Below are positions 44,440 to 52,581 of a stretch of 64,000 bases of DNA, one piece after another. Origin of the DNA: Actinomycetes bacterium (GTDB lineage Bacteria; Actinomycetota; Acidimicrobiia; IMCC26256; JANYLB01). The DNA is taken from positions 111,822 through 175,821 of the forward strand of contig JANYLB010000032.1 of the NCBI GenBank assembly GCA_025363815.1, read 5' to 3'. Under the pieces are notes generated by a model. That model searched no databases, was not told the origin of the DNA, and saw nothing but the letters and a program-made list of their open reading frames with translations. The position numbers and the translations under genes were made by a program. The stretch's first letter is position 1. Every line of letters starts with the position of its first letter.

Positions 44440-45282
44440 GTGTCGAACGGTCAGGTGCTCCTGCTGGGAGCGATCGCAGGGTTCACGATCTTTCTCGGTC
44501 TGCCGTTGGGCCGTGTCTCGTCGCTGACCGTACGCGCCCGCGCGTTCCTCAACGCGATCGCGGCCGGCATCCTGATCTTCCTGCTCGTCGAGGTCATCGT
44601 GAACGGGATCAAGCCGGTCGAGGTGGCGTTGAAGCAGGTGACGATGCAGAGCGGAGGGACGTGGACCTCGTTCTTCGGCAAAGCCGCTCTCTTCGTCGCG
44701 CTCTTCAGTTTCGGAGCGCTGACCCTCGTGTACTACGACCGGTGGCTCAGCCGACGCTCGAAACGGTTCGGCCCCGGCGCTGCCTCGGCCCACCAGCTCC
44801 AGGGTTCTGCGATCGCTCGGCTCTCCGATGGAAAGCGCCTCGCGTTGTTCATCGCGCTGGGCATCGGATTGCACAACTTCTCCGAGGGACTCGCCATCGG
44901 TCAGTCGGCATCCAGCGGCGCGATCAGCCTCGCGGTGCTCCTCGTCGTCGGTTTCGGGCTTCACAACGCAACCGAAGGGTTCGGGATCGTCGCGCCGATG
45001 GCGGGTGAAGCAGAGCGGCCCAGTTGGGCGTACCTCGCGCTGCTGGGCCTCATAGGCGGCGGTCCGACGTTCCTCGGAACGCTCATCGGGCAGTCCTTCG
45101 TGAACGAGACGCTCAACATGGCGTTCCTAGCCCTCGCCGGCGGATCGATGCTCTATGTCATCGTCCAACTCCTCCACGTAGCCGATCGTCTCGGCCACAA
45201 AGAGGCGCTGATGTGGGGACTGGTGCTCGGGATCGTGCTCGGCTTCGGAACCGACTTCGTGCTCGTAGCCGCCGGCGCCTGA
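44440..45282 (+). CDS. ZIP-family divalent metal permease
   Basis: 280 residues with about eight membrane segments. ZIP signature in segment 4: GIGLHNFSEGLAIG and in segment 5: GFGLHNATEGFGIV, each with the His and Glu that form the binuclear metal site. The long His-free loop between segments 3 and 4 is short for the family. Import of Zn, Fe or Mn from outside. GTG at 44440 has GGGAGG at good distance. The likely iron box upstream suggests iron (or Mn) as substrate and repression when metal is plentiful. Confidence 0.9.
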   Translation: MSNGQVLLLGAIAGFTIFLGLPLGRVSSLTVRARAFLNAIAAGILIFLLVEVIVNGIKPVEVALKQVTMQSGGTWTSFFGKAALFVALFSFGALTLVYYDRWLSRRSKRFGPGAASAHQLQGSAIARLSDGKRLALFIALGIGLHNFSEGLAIGQSASSGAISLAVLLVVGFGLHNATEGFGIVAPMAGEAERPSWAYLALLGLIGGGPTFLGTLIGQSFVNETLNMAFLALAGGSMLYVIVQLLHVADRLGHKEALMWGLVLGIVLGFGTDFVLVAAGA

Positions 45283-45351
45283 CCGGGAGATCGGGTTCCG
45301 AAGCGCACCTTTTGGAGCGTTGGCCGGGCGACCATCGGCAAAAGTCGTGAA

Positions 45352-45369
45352 CGTGTGAGCGATCACACG
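45352..45369. promoter_or_regulatory. Palindrome upstream of the 114-residue secreted protein
   Basis: CGTGTGAGCGATCACACG is a perfect inverted repeat of 7-base arms around GCGA. It lies 69 bases after the ZIP stop and 72 before the start of the next gene. It could be an operator; the spacer is 4 rather than the 6 bases of CRP/GlxR sites. Confidence 0.4.
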
Positions 45370-45441
45370 CTGCTCTCATCGCCGCCCAAGGCCCCTTCGC
45401 GGATAGTGGGATCCCAACCCCCACGAAGGAGGAACAAAGCA

Positions 45442-45786
45442 ATGCGAATGAAAGACAAGCTCATCGGTGCGGGAGCCATGCTCATCGCACTCGGCGGAGT
45501 CGGCTCCGTGGCCGCCATGGCACAAACCTCTGGTGCATCGACCCCGCCACCCGTGAGCGCTCCGGCGTCGCCGACCGCGCAAACACCCGAGCCGGTGAGC
45601 CCGACCGACACCGACACCCTCCAGGAGGGTGACCAGAACACTCCCGACGTTCCCGGGGCCAAGGAGACCCCCGACCCGAACGAGAAGGCCGACTCAGCCA
45701 AGGAGAGCGCGACCGACACCGACGGTCCCGGCGGTCATCAGGACCCCCCGGGTCAGGTTGACAACCAGCAGGGCACCAAGAACTAG
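45442..45786 (+). CDS. Small secreted acidic protein
   Basis: 114 residues. A strong AAGGAGG site precedes the ATG. Signal peptide MRMKDKLIGAGAMLIALGGVGSVAAMAQ (with AMA-QT as the likely cleavage site), then a low-complexity chain rich in Pro, Thr, Asp, Glu and Gln (TDTDTLQEGDQNTPDVPG; QVDNQQGTKN), with no cysteines and no recognisable domain. It is probably disordered and outside the cell. Clear ribosome site and hairpin terminator indicate a real, well-expressed gene. Confidence 0.7.
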   Translation: MRMKDKLIGAGAMLIALGGVGSVAAMAQTSGASTPPPVSAPASPTAQTPEPVSPTDTDTLQEGDQNTPDVPGAKETPDPNEKADSAKESATDTDGPGGHQDPPGQVDNQQGTKN

Positions 45787-45806
45787 TCCCCCCACCACCG
45801 GCGCTT

Positions 45807-45843
45807 ATCGGGCCGGAGCCGCATCACGCGGTTCCGGCCCGAT
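45807..45843 (+). terminator. Strong 16-bp stem-loop after the small secreted protein
   Basis: ATCGGGCCGGAGCCGC, 5-base loop ATCAC, GCGGTTCCGGCCCGAT: sixteen paired positions with one G-T pair, starting 20 bases after the stop. No T-run, but stability makes it the best terminator candidate in the window. Confidence 0.6.
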
Positions 45844-45996
45844 GCCGCGGGCTCCTCACAATCCGGGTCGCACGCTTGCTGCCCGTTTCCACCCTGTTGT
45901 CTCGTTCAGTGGATGTTCAACGATGCGCCCCTAAGTTGTGAGAAGCGCGGGCTCATGCCGTGCGCCACGGGCAGCGTTGTTTCCACGGAGGTGGCA

Positions 45997-46671
45997 ATGA
46001 AGATCCTCATCGTCGAGGACGACAAGAGGCTTGCGGCAACCGTGAAGCGCGGCCTCGAGCACGAGGGCTATGCCGTCGACGTGGCGCTCGACGGCACCGA
46101 TGGCCGGTGGATGGCCACGGAACAGGAGTACGACGCGATCGTCCTCGACGTGATGCTTCCCGGTTTGAACGGCTACAAGCTGTGCGCGGCTCTGCGGGAG
46201 GCCGGCAACTGGACGCCGATCCTGATGCTCACCGCCAAACGCGGTGAGTACGACGAAGCGGAGGCGCTCGATACCGGGGCAGATGACTTCCTGTCGAAGC
46301 CATTTTCCTTCGTGGTGCTTCTCGCACGGCTGCGCGCGTTGTTGCGACGCGGACAAGGCGAACGGCCCGCGATCATCGAGATCGGTGATCTGCGCATCAA
46401 TCCGGCGGCACACCGGTGTCTACGGGGTGACGCGGAGATCTCACTCAGCCCGCGGGAGTTCGCGGTGCTCGAGTATCTGGCGCGCCGTGCAGGATCAGCC
46501 GTGAGCAAGCGTGAGCTCTTGGAGCACGTGTGGGACTTCGCCTTCGAGGGCGACGACAACATCGTCGAGGTCTACGTGCGGAGACTCCGCCGTAAGGTCG
46601 ACGAACCCTTCGATCGGGCCACTATCCAAACAGTCCGTGGCGCGGGGTATCGCGTCGACGCCGATGCGTAG
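45997..46671 (+). CDS. OmpR-family response regulator (TCS 2)
   Basis: 224 residues. Receiver: ILIVEDDKRL, phospho-Asp in AIVLDVMLPGLNG, Thr in LMLTAKRG, Lys in FLSKPFS. The winged-helix domain holds LSPREFAVLEYLARR and IQTVRGAGYRV. GGAGGTGGCA precedes the ATG at 45997. It overlaps the partner kinase by 8 bases. It is followed by the lipid-modification operon. Confidence 0.9.
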   Translation: MKILIVEDDKRLAATVKRGLEHEGYAVDVALDGTDGRWMATEQEYDAIVLDVMLPGLNGYKLCAALREAGNWTPILMLTAKRGEYDEAEALDTGADDFLSKPFSFVVLLARLRALLRRGQGERPAIIEIGDLRINPAAHRCLRGDAEISLSPREFAVLEYLARRAGSAVSKRELLEHVWDFAFEGDDNIVEVYVRRLRRKVDEPFDRATIQTVRGAGYRVDADA

Positions 46672-48022
46672 GTGGTTCGCGACCGTCCGCGTCCGCACGA
46701 CCGCGTTCGCCACCCTGGTCGTGACCGCAGCACTCGTCGTCGGAGCGATTCTCCTCCTCGGGGTACAGCAGCGCGCGCTGGTCGCCGGGCTCGAACAGAG
46801 CACCGAGAACCGCGCGGCCGATGTCGCGGCGCTAGCGCAACGCGGAGCGCTACCGCCCACGCTGACCGCAGCCAAGGAAAACGACGCTTTCACCCAGGTC
46901 GTCGACGCCAGTCACTCTGTAAACGCAGCAAGCAAGAACCTTCGCGGCGAAGGACCCGTCGAAGATTCGGCACCACGCGGCTCGAAGACCGTGCTCGTCA
47001 CCCGGACGATCCCACCCCTGGGTGGCCTCTTCCGAATCGCTGCACAAGGCGTCGACACCCCGAACGGTCGTGTGACGGTATACGCCGGAGACAGCCTCGA
47101 AGCCGTCAGCGACGCGACCCGCCAGCTGATACAGCTGCTGGGCATCGGTCTCCCGCTGCTGGTCGGGCTGGTCGCGTTAACGACGTGGAGCGTGACCGGA
47201 AGGGCGCTGCGGCCAGTGGAGGCGATCCGGTCTGAGGTGGCCGAGATCGGCGAGGCTGATCTGCACCGCCGAGTACCCGAACCGCCCACGCACGACGAGG
47301 TCGGTCGTCTTGCCCGGACGATGAACGCGATGCTCGACCGCCTCGATGACGCGGCCGATCGTCAGCGTCGTTTCGTCTCCGACGCATCCCATGAGCTGCA
47401 GAGCCCACTCACCTCGTTGCGGGCCCGGCTCGAGGTCAACCTCTCCGTCAACCAACAGCCCGACTGGCGGACCAGTGACCAGGAGGCACTCGAGGAGGTG
47501 ATCGAGATGCACCGACTGGTCGACGACCTCCTCGTGCTCGCTCGTTTCGACGCCGGTGTGGCAAAGCCTGAGCTTCGCCTCGTCGACCTCGACGACCTCA
47601 TCTTTCGCGAGACCGAACAACTCCGAAGTCGCGGTCTGGTGAAGATCGACGTGCATGACGTTTCCGCGGGACAAGTGCTCGGTGACCCCGACCAGCTCCG
47701 GCGGGCGTTCCGCAACGTGCTCAACAACGCGGAACGGCATGCCGCCCGGGTTGTCAGAGTAACGGTTCGAGAAGACGACGGAATGATTGAAGTCGTCCTC
47801 GCCGACGACGGGCCGGGGATTCCGGTCGAGTACTACGACCGGATCTTCGAGCGCTTCGGCCGCGTCGACGACGCTCGCGCCCGTGACGCGGTCAGTACCG
47901 GGTTGGGACTGGCGATCACGCGGGAGATCATCGAAGCGCACGGCGGGCGGATCACGGTCGAAGCCGGCGACCCGGGCGCACGATTCGTCATTCGGATACC
48001 TGCGGCCGACGCTCTGGCGTGA
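46664..48022 (+). CDS. Sensor histidine kinase (TCS 2)
   Basis: 452 residues. Two membrane segments (TLVVTAALVVGAILLLGV; GIGLPLLVGLVALTTWSV) enclose a periplasmic loop of about 140 residues; then HAMP (GRALRPVEAIRSEVAEIG), HisKA with SDASHELQSPLTSLRARLEV, and a HATPase domain (FRNVLNNAERHA; VLADDGPGIP; STGLGLAITREIIEAHGG). The H-box reads HELQSP instead of HELRTP, an unusual but tolerable change. Start ATG overlaps the regulator gene. The kinase and regulator lie directly upstream of the MprF-like operon, so this may be its sensor. Confidence 0.85.
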   Translation: MRRWFATVRVRTTAFATLVVTAALVVGAILLLGVQQRALVAGLEQSTENRAADVAALAQRGALPPTLTAAKENDAFTQVVDASHSVNAASKNLRGEGPVEDSAPRGSKTVLVTRTIPPLGGLFRIAAQGVDTPNGRVTVYAGDSLEAVSDATRQLIQLLGIGLPLLVGLVALTTWSVTGRALRPVEAIRSEVAEIGEADLHRRVPEPPTHDEVGRLARTMNAMLDRLDDAADRQRRFVSDASHELQSPLTSLRARLEVNLSVNQQPDWRTSDQEALEEVIEMHRLVDDLLVLARFDAGVAKPELRLVDLDDLIFRETEQLRSRGLVKIDVHDVSAGQVLGDPDQLRRAFRNVLNNAERHAARVVRVTVREDDGMIEVVLADDGPGIPVEYYDRIFERFGRVDDARARDAVSTGLGLAITREIIEAHGGRITVEAGDPGARFVIRIPAADALA

Positions 48023-48128
48023 TGATCGTCGGACTCGAGATGTCGGTACAACGGGGCCGCTCCGGTGAAGCTGAAGCCCAGACCCGGCGTTCAGCGTTCT
48101 TTAAGGTTCGAGGGCGTAAACCGAATGC

Positions 48129-49127
48129 ATGCAGACGAAGCGTGACCTCAAGTACCGGTCTGAGAACACCGAATGGGCCGACCTCCTCGACCCGCTGGTC
48201 ACACCAGGACTCGATGTCGAAGACATCGTCGACCGGTGGGGTCGATCACCGATCAGCCCCTTCCACACCGAGCCGGGACGGAACCTCCTCAGTCTCGATG
48301 GTGGCGGCGCGGCCGGGTACCAGCCGGTCCGCGGGTGGGCGGTCTTCCCCACCGGTCTCGTCGCGCCCCCGGGATACGAGCACGATGCTCTAACGAGCCT
48401 GATGTCCCAGGTAGGAGCGGCGAACCGCGAGGCCGTGTTCGCCGCGGTATCCGATCCCGAGCCCTACGCGGCACGCGGTCTCCACCCCACGCGCATTGCC
48501 GACGACGCCCGGATCGATCTCTCCACGTTCACCCTCTCCGGCAAGCGCATGGCGAGCATCCGCCACAGCGTCACTTCCGCGCATCGAGCCGGGCTGAAGG
48601 TCGTTGCCTGGTCGGACGCGGTCGCCGACGGCGTCGCTGCGGTGTCGGCCGAGTGGCTGAGCACCAAGCGGGGCGGCGAGATGGGCTTCACGCTCGGCCA
48701 GTTCGACCCAACCAGCACTCGGGCCGTGGATTGCCGCGTCGCGGTCGACCCCGCAGGAACGGTGGTCGGCTTCGTGACCTGGCGAAGCTACGACGACGGC
48801 CACGCCCGCGTTCTCGACATCATGCGTCGGTCGTCGGAGTCGCCGAACCCGACCATGGACCTGCTCATCGGTGAAAGCCTGCTCGAGTTCGCCGCCACGG
48901 GGATCGAATCGGCGAGCCTGGGCGCGGTGCCGCTGTCTCACGGCACGCTGAGCGAGCGGTTCTACCCGACGATCTCTCTTCGCCGGTACAAGGAGAAGTT
49001 CGCGCCGAGCTGGGAGCCGCTCTGGCTCATCGCTCCATCGAGGCTCCGATTACCAGGCGCTTTGATGGCGGTCGCGAGCGCCTACTGCCCCGGCGGTCTT
49101 CTCAGAGCTCTGCGGCGCAATGGCTGA
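48129..49127 (+). CDS. Lysylphosphatidylglycerol synthase C-terminal-like (DUF2156) protein
   Basis: 332 residues. It resembles the GNAT-like catalytic domain of MprF/LPG synthases (DUF2156): MASIRHSVTSAHRAGLKVVAW, EMGFTLGQFDPTSTRAVDCRVAVDPAG, GFVTWRSYDDGHARVLDIMRR, and TLSERFYPTISLRRYKEKFAPSWEPLWLI, the last being the highly conserved end block. It lacks the membrane flippase half, which is a separate gene two genes downstream. In known systems this domain moves an amino acid from aminoacyl-tRNA to phosphatidylglycerol. Start: ATG at 48129, weak ribosome site; three GTTC repeats at 48089, 48096 and 48106 lie in the leader. Overlaps the next gene by 8 bases. Confidence 0.8.
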   Translation: MQTKRDLKYRSENTEWADLLDPLVTPGLDVEDIVDRWGRSPISPFHTEPGRNLLSLDGGGAAGYQPVRGWAVFPTGLVAPPGYEHDALTSLMSQVGAANREAVFAAVSDPEPYAARGLHPTRIADDARIDLSTFTLSGKRMASIRHSVTSAHRAGLKVVAWSDAVADGVAAVSAEWLSTKRGGEMGFTLGQFDPTSTRAVDCRVAVDPAGTVVGFVTWRSYDDGHARVLDIMRRSSESPNPTMDLLIGESLLEFAATGIESASLGAVPLSHGTLSERFYPTISLRRYKEKFAPSWEPLWLIAPSRLRLPGALMAVASAYCPGGLLRALRRNG

Positions 49128-50664
49128 CGACCTGCGCGCCGCGATCTCAAAAGTACGGGATCGTTGCGTCCACCCGCCCTTCGTGACCGCCGCGGCAATT
49201 GCCGCCGTGCTCGCCACCGCGTTCCGCTACCAGGTGTTCGCTCGGGAGCTCTCGCTCGATGTGGCGTACCGGTACGGATACAGCGGCCGGGCACTCTCGA
49301 TGGGTCGCTGGAGCACGCTGGTCACGAGCCAGTTCTTGACCCGAAATGCGTTCATGGCCGTGTCTATCGCGCTCTCGCTCGCTCTCATGTTGGGCGTGTA
49401 CGAGATGGTGGCCGGCAGCAAGCGCGCTCTGTTGGTCACCGCGGTGAGCGCCGTTTCCGGCCCACTCCTGGTGGCCGCAACACTCGGGATCGGATCATCC
49501 CTCGGCTCCGACTTCACGGGCCGGACCCTGTCGACTCTCGACTACGGCGCGTCGGCGGTCACGGCGGGTGCGGGCGGAGCGCTGGTCGCCGCGCTCGGCA
49601 TGCGTCGGCTGCGCTGGTTCGCGATCATCTGGGTCATAGGCGGAGTGTTCTTGCATCACCAGATCGCCGACTGGGAACACGTCGGCAGCTTCATCGTCGG
49701 CTACGGGCTCGGACATGTGCTCGGCACCGCACCGACGGTCAACTCCCTACGTCGGCGCTTCGGCTGGCCCCACGTCTCGATGCGCGGATGGGCGGTTCCA
49801 GCCGCGGCTGGGGTCCTGGTCGGTTCGTTCGCCGGCGCTGCCGGCGCCGGTGTCATCGTTCCCGACCGCACCACCCGACCAGTCGTCGTGACTGCAACTG
49901 GTCGGCGAGTTGTCACGGCTGTATCTCCCGCGAGCGTTGTCCAGGTGAACTATCCCAGTCCGTCCATCGGCGGCACGCACAGCGCGCTTGTAATTCTGCC
50001 GGCCGGTTACGACAACACGAGGCTGCGATACCCCGTGGTCGAGATGTTGCACGGATCACCAGGGACACCGGCCGACATCATCACCGGCCTCGACCCAATC
50101 GCTGCCGCCGCACTTCCCGGGATGCCTCCGTTCATCGGCGTCGCGCCCGATGGTCACGGCCCTGTAGTTTCCGACGGCGCTTTCGCCGACACCGCTAGGC
50201 AGCGACTCGGCACCGCAATCTCCGATGATCTGCGTCGTTGGATCGACCATCAGTACCGCACGAACGGCCATTGGAGCGTCACCGGACTCTCGTCGGGGGG
50301 CTACGGCGCGGCGTACCTCGGTTCGCGCCGTCCGGGCCAGTACGACAGCGTCTGCGCGATGAGTGGCAACTTCACTCCCCAGGGACCGGCGTTCAGCCAC
50401 GCGAGCCGCGCCGTGCTCGACGCCGCAACTCCACTCCTGCACGTCGCCGCGCAAGGGCCGCGCACGCTCCTGATCACCGGAGTTTCCGACACCCACAGCG
50501 TCGTCGAATCCCTCGCCTACGCGCAGGCACTGCAGAGGGCCGGACAGCCCTACCAGCGCGTGGTCGTCCCTGGTGGCCACGGCTGGAACGTGTGGAAGCA
50601 CGCGTTCCCGACATGCATGCGCTTCATGTTGACGCCTCCCACGCGGCGAGTCGCCACGTCATGA
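49120..50664 (+). CDS. Rhomboid-like membrane domain fused to an esterase domain
   Basis: 514 residues. Residues 15-245 have about six membrane segments with rhomboid-like features: GRWSTLVTSQF, a Ser in DYGASAVTAGAGG (Ser145; GASA rather than GxSG) and a His in EHVGSFIVGYGLGH (His187), so the Ser-His pair may be present but the motif is degenerate. Residues 275-510 form an extracytoplasmic alpha/beta esterase of the D-type: SALVILPAGYDN, nucleophile GLSSGGYG (Ser391), Asp457 in GVSDTHS and His487 in PGGHGWN. Start codon overlaps the synthase gene and the stop overlaps the flippase gene (ATGA). Likely roles: hydrolysis of aminoacyl-lipids, or processing of the lipid-modified surface. Confidence 0.75.
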   Translation: MADDLRAAISKVRDRCVHPPFVTAAAIAAVLATAFRYQVFARELSLDVAYRYGYSGRALSMGRWSTLVTSQFLTRNAFMAVSIALSLALMLGVYEMVAGSKRALLVTAVSAVSGPLLVAATLGIGSSLGSDFTGRTLSTLDYGASAVTAGAGGALVAALGMRRLRWFAIIWVIGGVFLHHQIADWEHVGSFIVGYGLGHVLGTAPTVNSLRRRFGWPHVSMRGWAVPAAAGVLVGSFAGAAGAGVIVPDRTTRPVVVTATGRRVVTAVSPASVVQVNYPSPSIGGTHSALVILPAGYDNTRLRYPVVEMLHGSPGTPADIITGLDPIAAAALPGMPPFIGVAPDGHGPVVSDGAFADTARQRLGTAISDDLRRWIDHQYRTNGHWSVTGLSSGGYGAAYLGSRRPGQYDSVCAMSGNFTPQGPAFSHASRAVLDAATPLLHVAAQGPRTLLITGVSDTHSVVESLAYAQALQRAGQPYQRVVVPGGHGWNVWKHAFPTCMRFMLTPPTRRVATS

Positions 50665-51662
50665 CCGGCGCCCTGACTGCGACTGCCGCGCTGAGCCTCC
50701 CGTCTTTTGTCACCGTCGACCGGCTTCGCGTAAAGCGCCAAGTCAAGAACGCGATCATCGTCATTATCGTGATGTTCGGAGCGCTTCTCCTTGTGCGCGA
50801 GGCTGGAAACGTCGCGCTCGCGGTCGCGTCGATCGCGCACGCGAATCCGATCGGACTCGTCGTGACCGCGCTCCTCGGCGCAATCACGTATCTCGCCGCC
50901 GCCGTAGCGATCACCGCCGCCTCGGGCCGGAATCTCCCCCTCACGCGAACGACCGCCGTGCAGCTTGGGGCCGCGTGCACCAACCGCATCGCCCCAGCCG
51001 GGCTCGGTGGCATGGCGACCAATCTGCGCTACCTGGAACGCGATGGCGCGACCCGCAGCCAAGCGGCAACCGCAATCGGAATCACCTCGGTGGCATCTTT
51101 CGTCGTCCACGCAATCGCTACCATCACTGCGCTCGCGCTCGTCAACCGGCCGGTCGCCGCACTCGGTCTCTCGATTCCGAGTGGGATCACGTTGCCGATG
51201 GCTCTAGCCGGAGCAATCGCTACCGTCGCGCTCAGCATCGCCCTGGCGCAGCGCTTCGGTCCCAGGATCATGGCCTCTCTCCGCGAAGCATGGGCGGCTC
51301 TCGCATTGCTGTGCTGCGACCCCCGCCGACTCGTCCGCCTGGCCGTGGGAACGATCGGAGTGACGCTCGGCCACGGCTTCGCGTTCGCCGCGGCCGTCAC
51401 CGCCTGCGGCGTGCACCTTCCCGTCCTCGAACTGCTTGCGGTCTTCCTCGCCGGGTCTGCTGTCGGGTCGGCCGCTCCTACTCCCGGTGGTCTCGGCGCG
51501 CTCGAAGCCGCTCTAGTCGCCGGGCTCACGACACTTGGCGCGGCCGCCGCACCCGCAGTTGCCGGGGTGCTCACCTACCGCCTGATCACCTACTGGCTCC
51601 CGATCATCCCCGGCGCAGTCGCACTGAAGCTTCTCCGCCGGGACACGTTGTCCCTCGCCTGA
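50661..51662 (+). CDS. MprF-type flippase domain (UPF0104 / LPG synthase TM) protein
   Basis: 333 residues with about eight membrane segments. Order and motifs fit the UPF0104/MprF N-terminal domain: VKNAIIVIIVMFGALLLV, the conserved ANPIGLVVTALLGAITYLAAA, ACTNRIAPAGLGGMATNLRYLERDG, HGFAFAAAVTACG, and the signature AVFLAGSAVGSAAPTPGGLGALEAAL near the C-terminus. In MprF this half carries aminoacyl-phosphatidylglycerol to the outer leaflet. The ATG overlaps the previous stop. Third gene of the operon starting at 48129. Confidence 0.85.
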   Translation: MTGALTATAALSLPSFVTVDRLRVKRQVKNAIIVIIVMFGALLLVREAGNVALAVASIAHANPIGLVVTALLGAITYLAAAVAITAASGRNLPLTRTTAVQLGAACTNRIAPAGLGGMATNLRYLERDGATRSQAATAIGITSVASFVVHAIATITALALVNRPVAALGLSIPSGITLPMALAGAIATVALSIALAQRFGPRIMASLREAWAALALLCCDPRRLVRLAVGTIGVTLGHGFAFAAAVTACGVHLPVLELLAVFLAGSAVGSAAPTPGGLGALEAALVAGLTTLGAAAAPAVAGVLTYRLITYWLPIIPGAVALKLLRRDTLSLA

Positions 51663-51729
51663 CATCTGCACACTCGGAGGTCTGATCAGGCGTTCACTCC
51701 GACCGAAGGCCAAAGCCTCCGGTGCAGCT

Positions 51730-52461
51730 CTAGCCCATTTGGCTCGCCGAGGCCGGCCGCTTCGTCGAACGTTCGGCTCCCACAACTCCCGGTCGACGCG
51801 CGCTCACGAGACCAGCTTCTTGCCATAGGGCACGGCCCTCAACAGCTTCAAAGCCGCTCGCCGTCAGCCAACTCTCCCAACGCTCGCGAGAAGAGGGGTA
51901 CAGGCCGAAGCCCAGGGCCAGTCGCGCGACGTTCTTGATCACACGCCAGAGTCCACCAGGACCGTGGCGGAGGAGCTGGGCGATCTTTGCTCCCGCGATC
52001 GCACGATTCTCGGTTCCGGCTGATCTCCCGAACATCATGTCTACGAACACCACTCGACCGCCGGGTTCGAGCCAGGAGAACACGCGTTGCACCAGGTCGC
52101 GCTGATCGCGCGGATTGAGATAGTGCAGCGCGTAGTGGCTGACCACGAGAGAGAAGGATCCGGGTTCACACTCGAGTGACTGCATGCCGAGCTCGAGCGT
52201 CCGGACGTTGCCGAGGCCGCGAGCGTCGGCTTGATCCGCGAGGAGCGCGAGCATGCCGGAAGAGCTGTCGACGGCCACAACGTCTTCGACGAGAGGGGCA
52301 AGCCGGAGCGCGACGAAACCGGCGCCGGCACCAAGGTCCAGGACGCGATCGTCGGACGACGGGTTCGCCGCCTCGATCAACTCTTCGCGGAGACGTTGGA
52401 AGACGGGAGAGTTCGACACAGTCTCGTCCCATACCGCGGAGCGTTCGTCCCAGGAGCCCAT
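51730..52461 (-). CDS. Class I SAM-dependent methyltransferase
   Basis: 243 residues. Motif I VLDLGAGAGFVALRLAPLV, the acidic end of motif II DVVAVDSSSGML, and the motif IV region FSLVVSHYALHYL mark a SAM-binding fold; WLEPGGRVVFVDMMF is the later strand. The C-terminal third (SSRERWESWLTASGFEAVEGRALW) resembles small-molecule or lipid methyltransferases. The ATG at 52461 has AGGA upstream and sits just before the conserved region; longer in-frame starts are possible up to 52569. It converges with the MprF-like operon. Confidence 0.85.
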   Translation of the reverse strand: MGSWDERSAVWDETVSNSPVFQRLREELIEAANPSSDDRVLDLGAGAGFVALRLAPLVEDVVAVDSSSGMLALLADQADARGLGNVRTLELGMQSLECEPGSFSLVVSHYALHYLNPRDQRDLVQRVFSWLEPGGRVVFVDMMFGRSAGTENRAIAGAKIAQLLRHGPGGLWRVIKNVARLALGFGLYPSSRERWESWLTASGFEAVEGRALWQEAGLVSARRPGVVGAERSTKRPASASQMG

Positions 52462-52581
52462 TCTCGTCCTACCTCTCATCATCATGGATTGTTGAAGGGG
52501 AATTGTGTGCTTCCGAACATGTGAACTCGATGACCTGTGCATGTGAGCGCGCTCATCATCGGGCCGCAACGATGACGTCGA

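Noticed and set aside
45352..45369. The palindrome as a classical CRP/GlxR site
   Set aside because: The spacer between TGTGA and TCACA is 4 bases, not 6.
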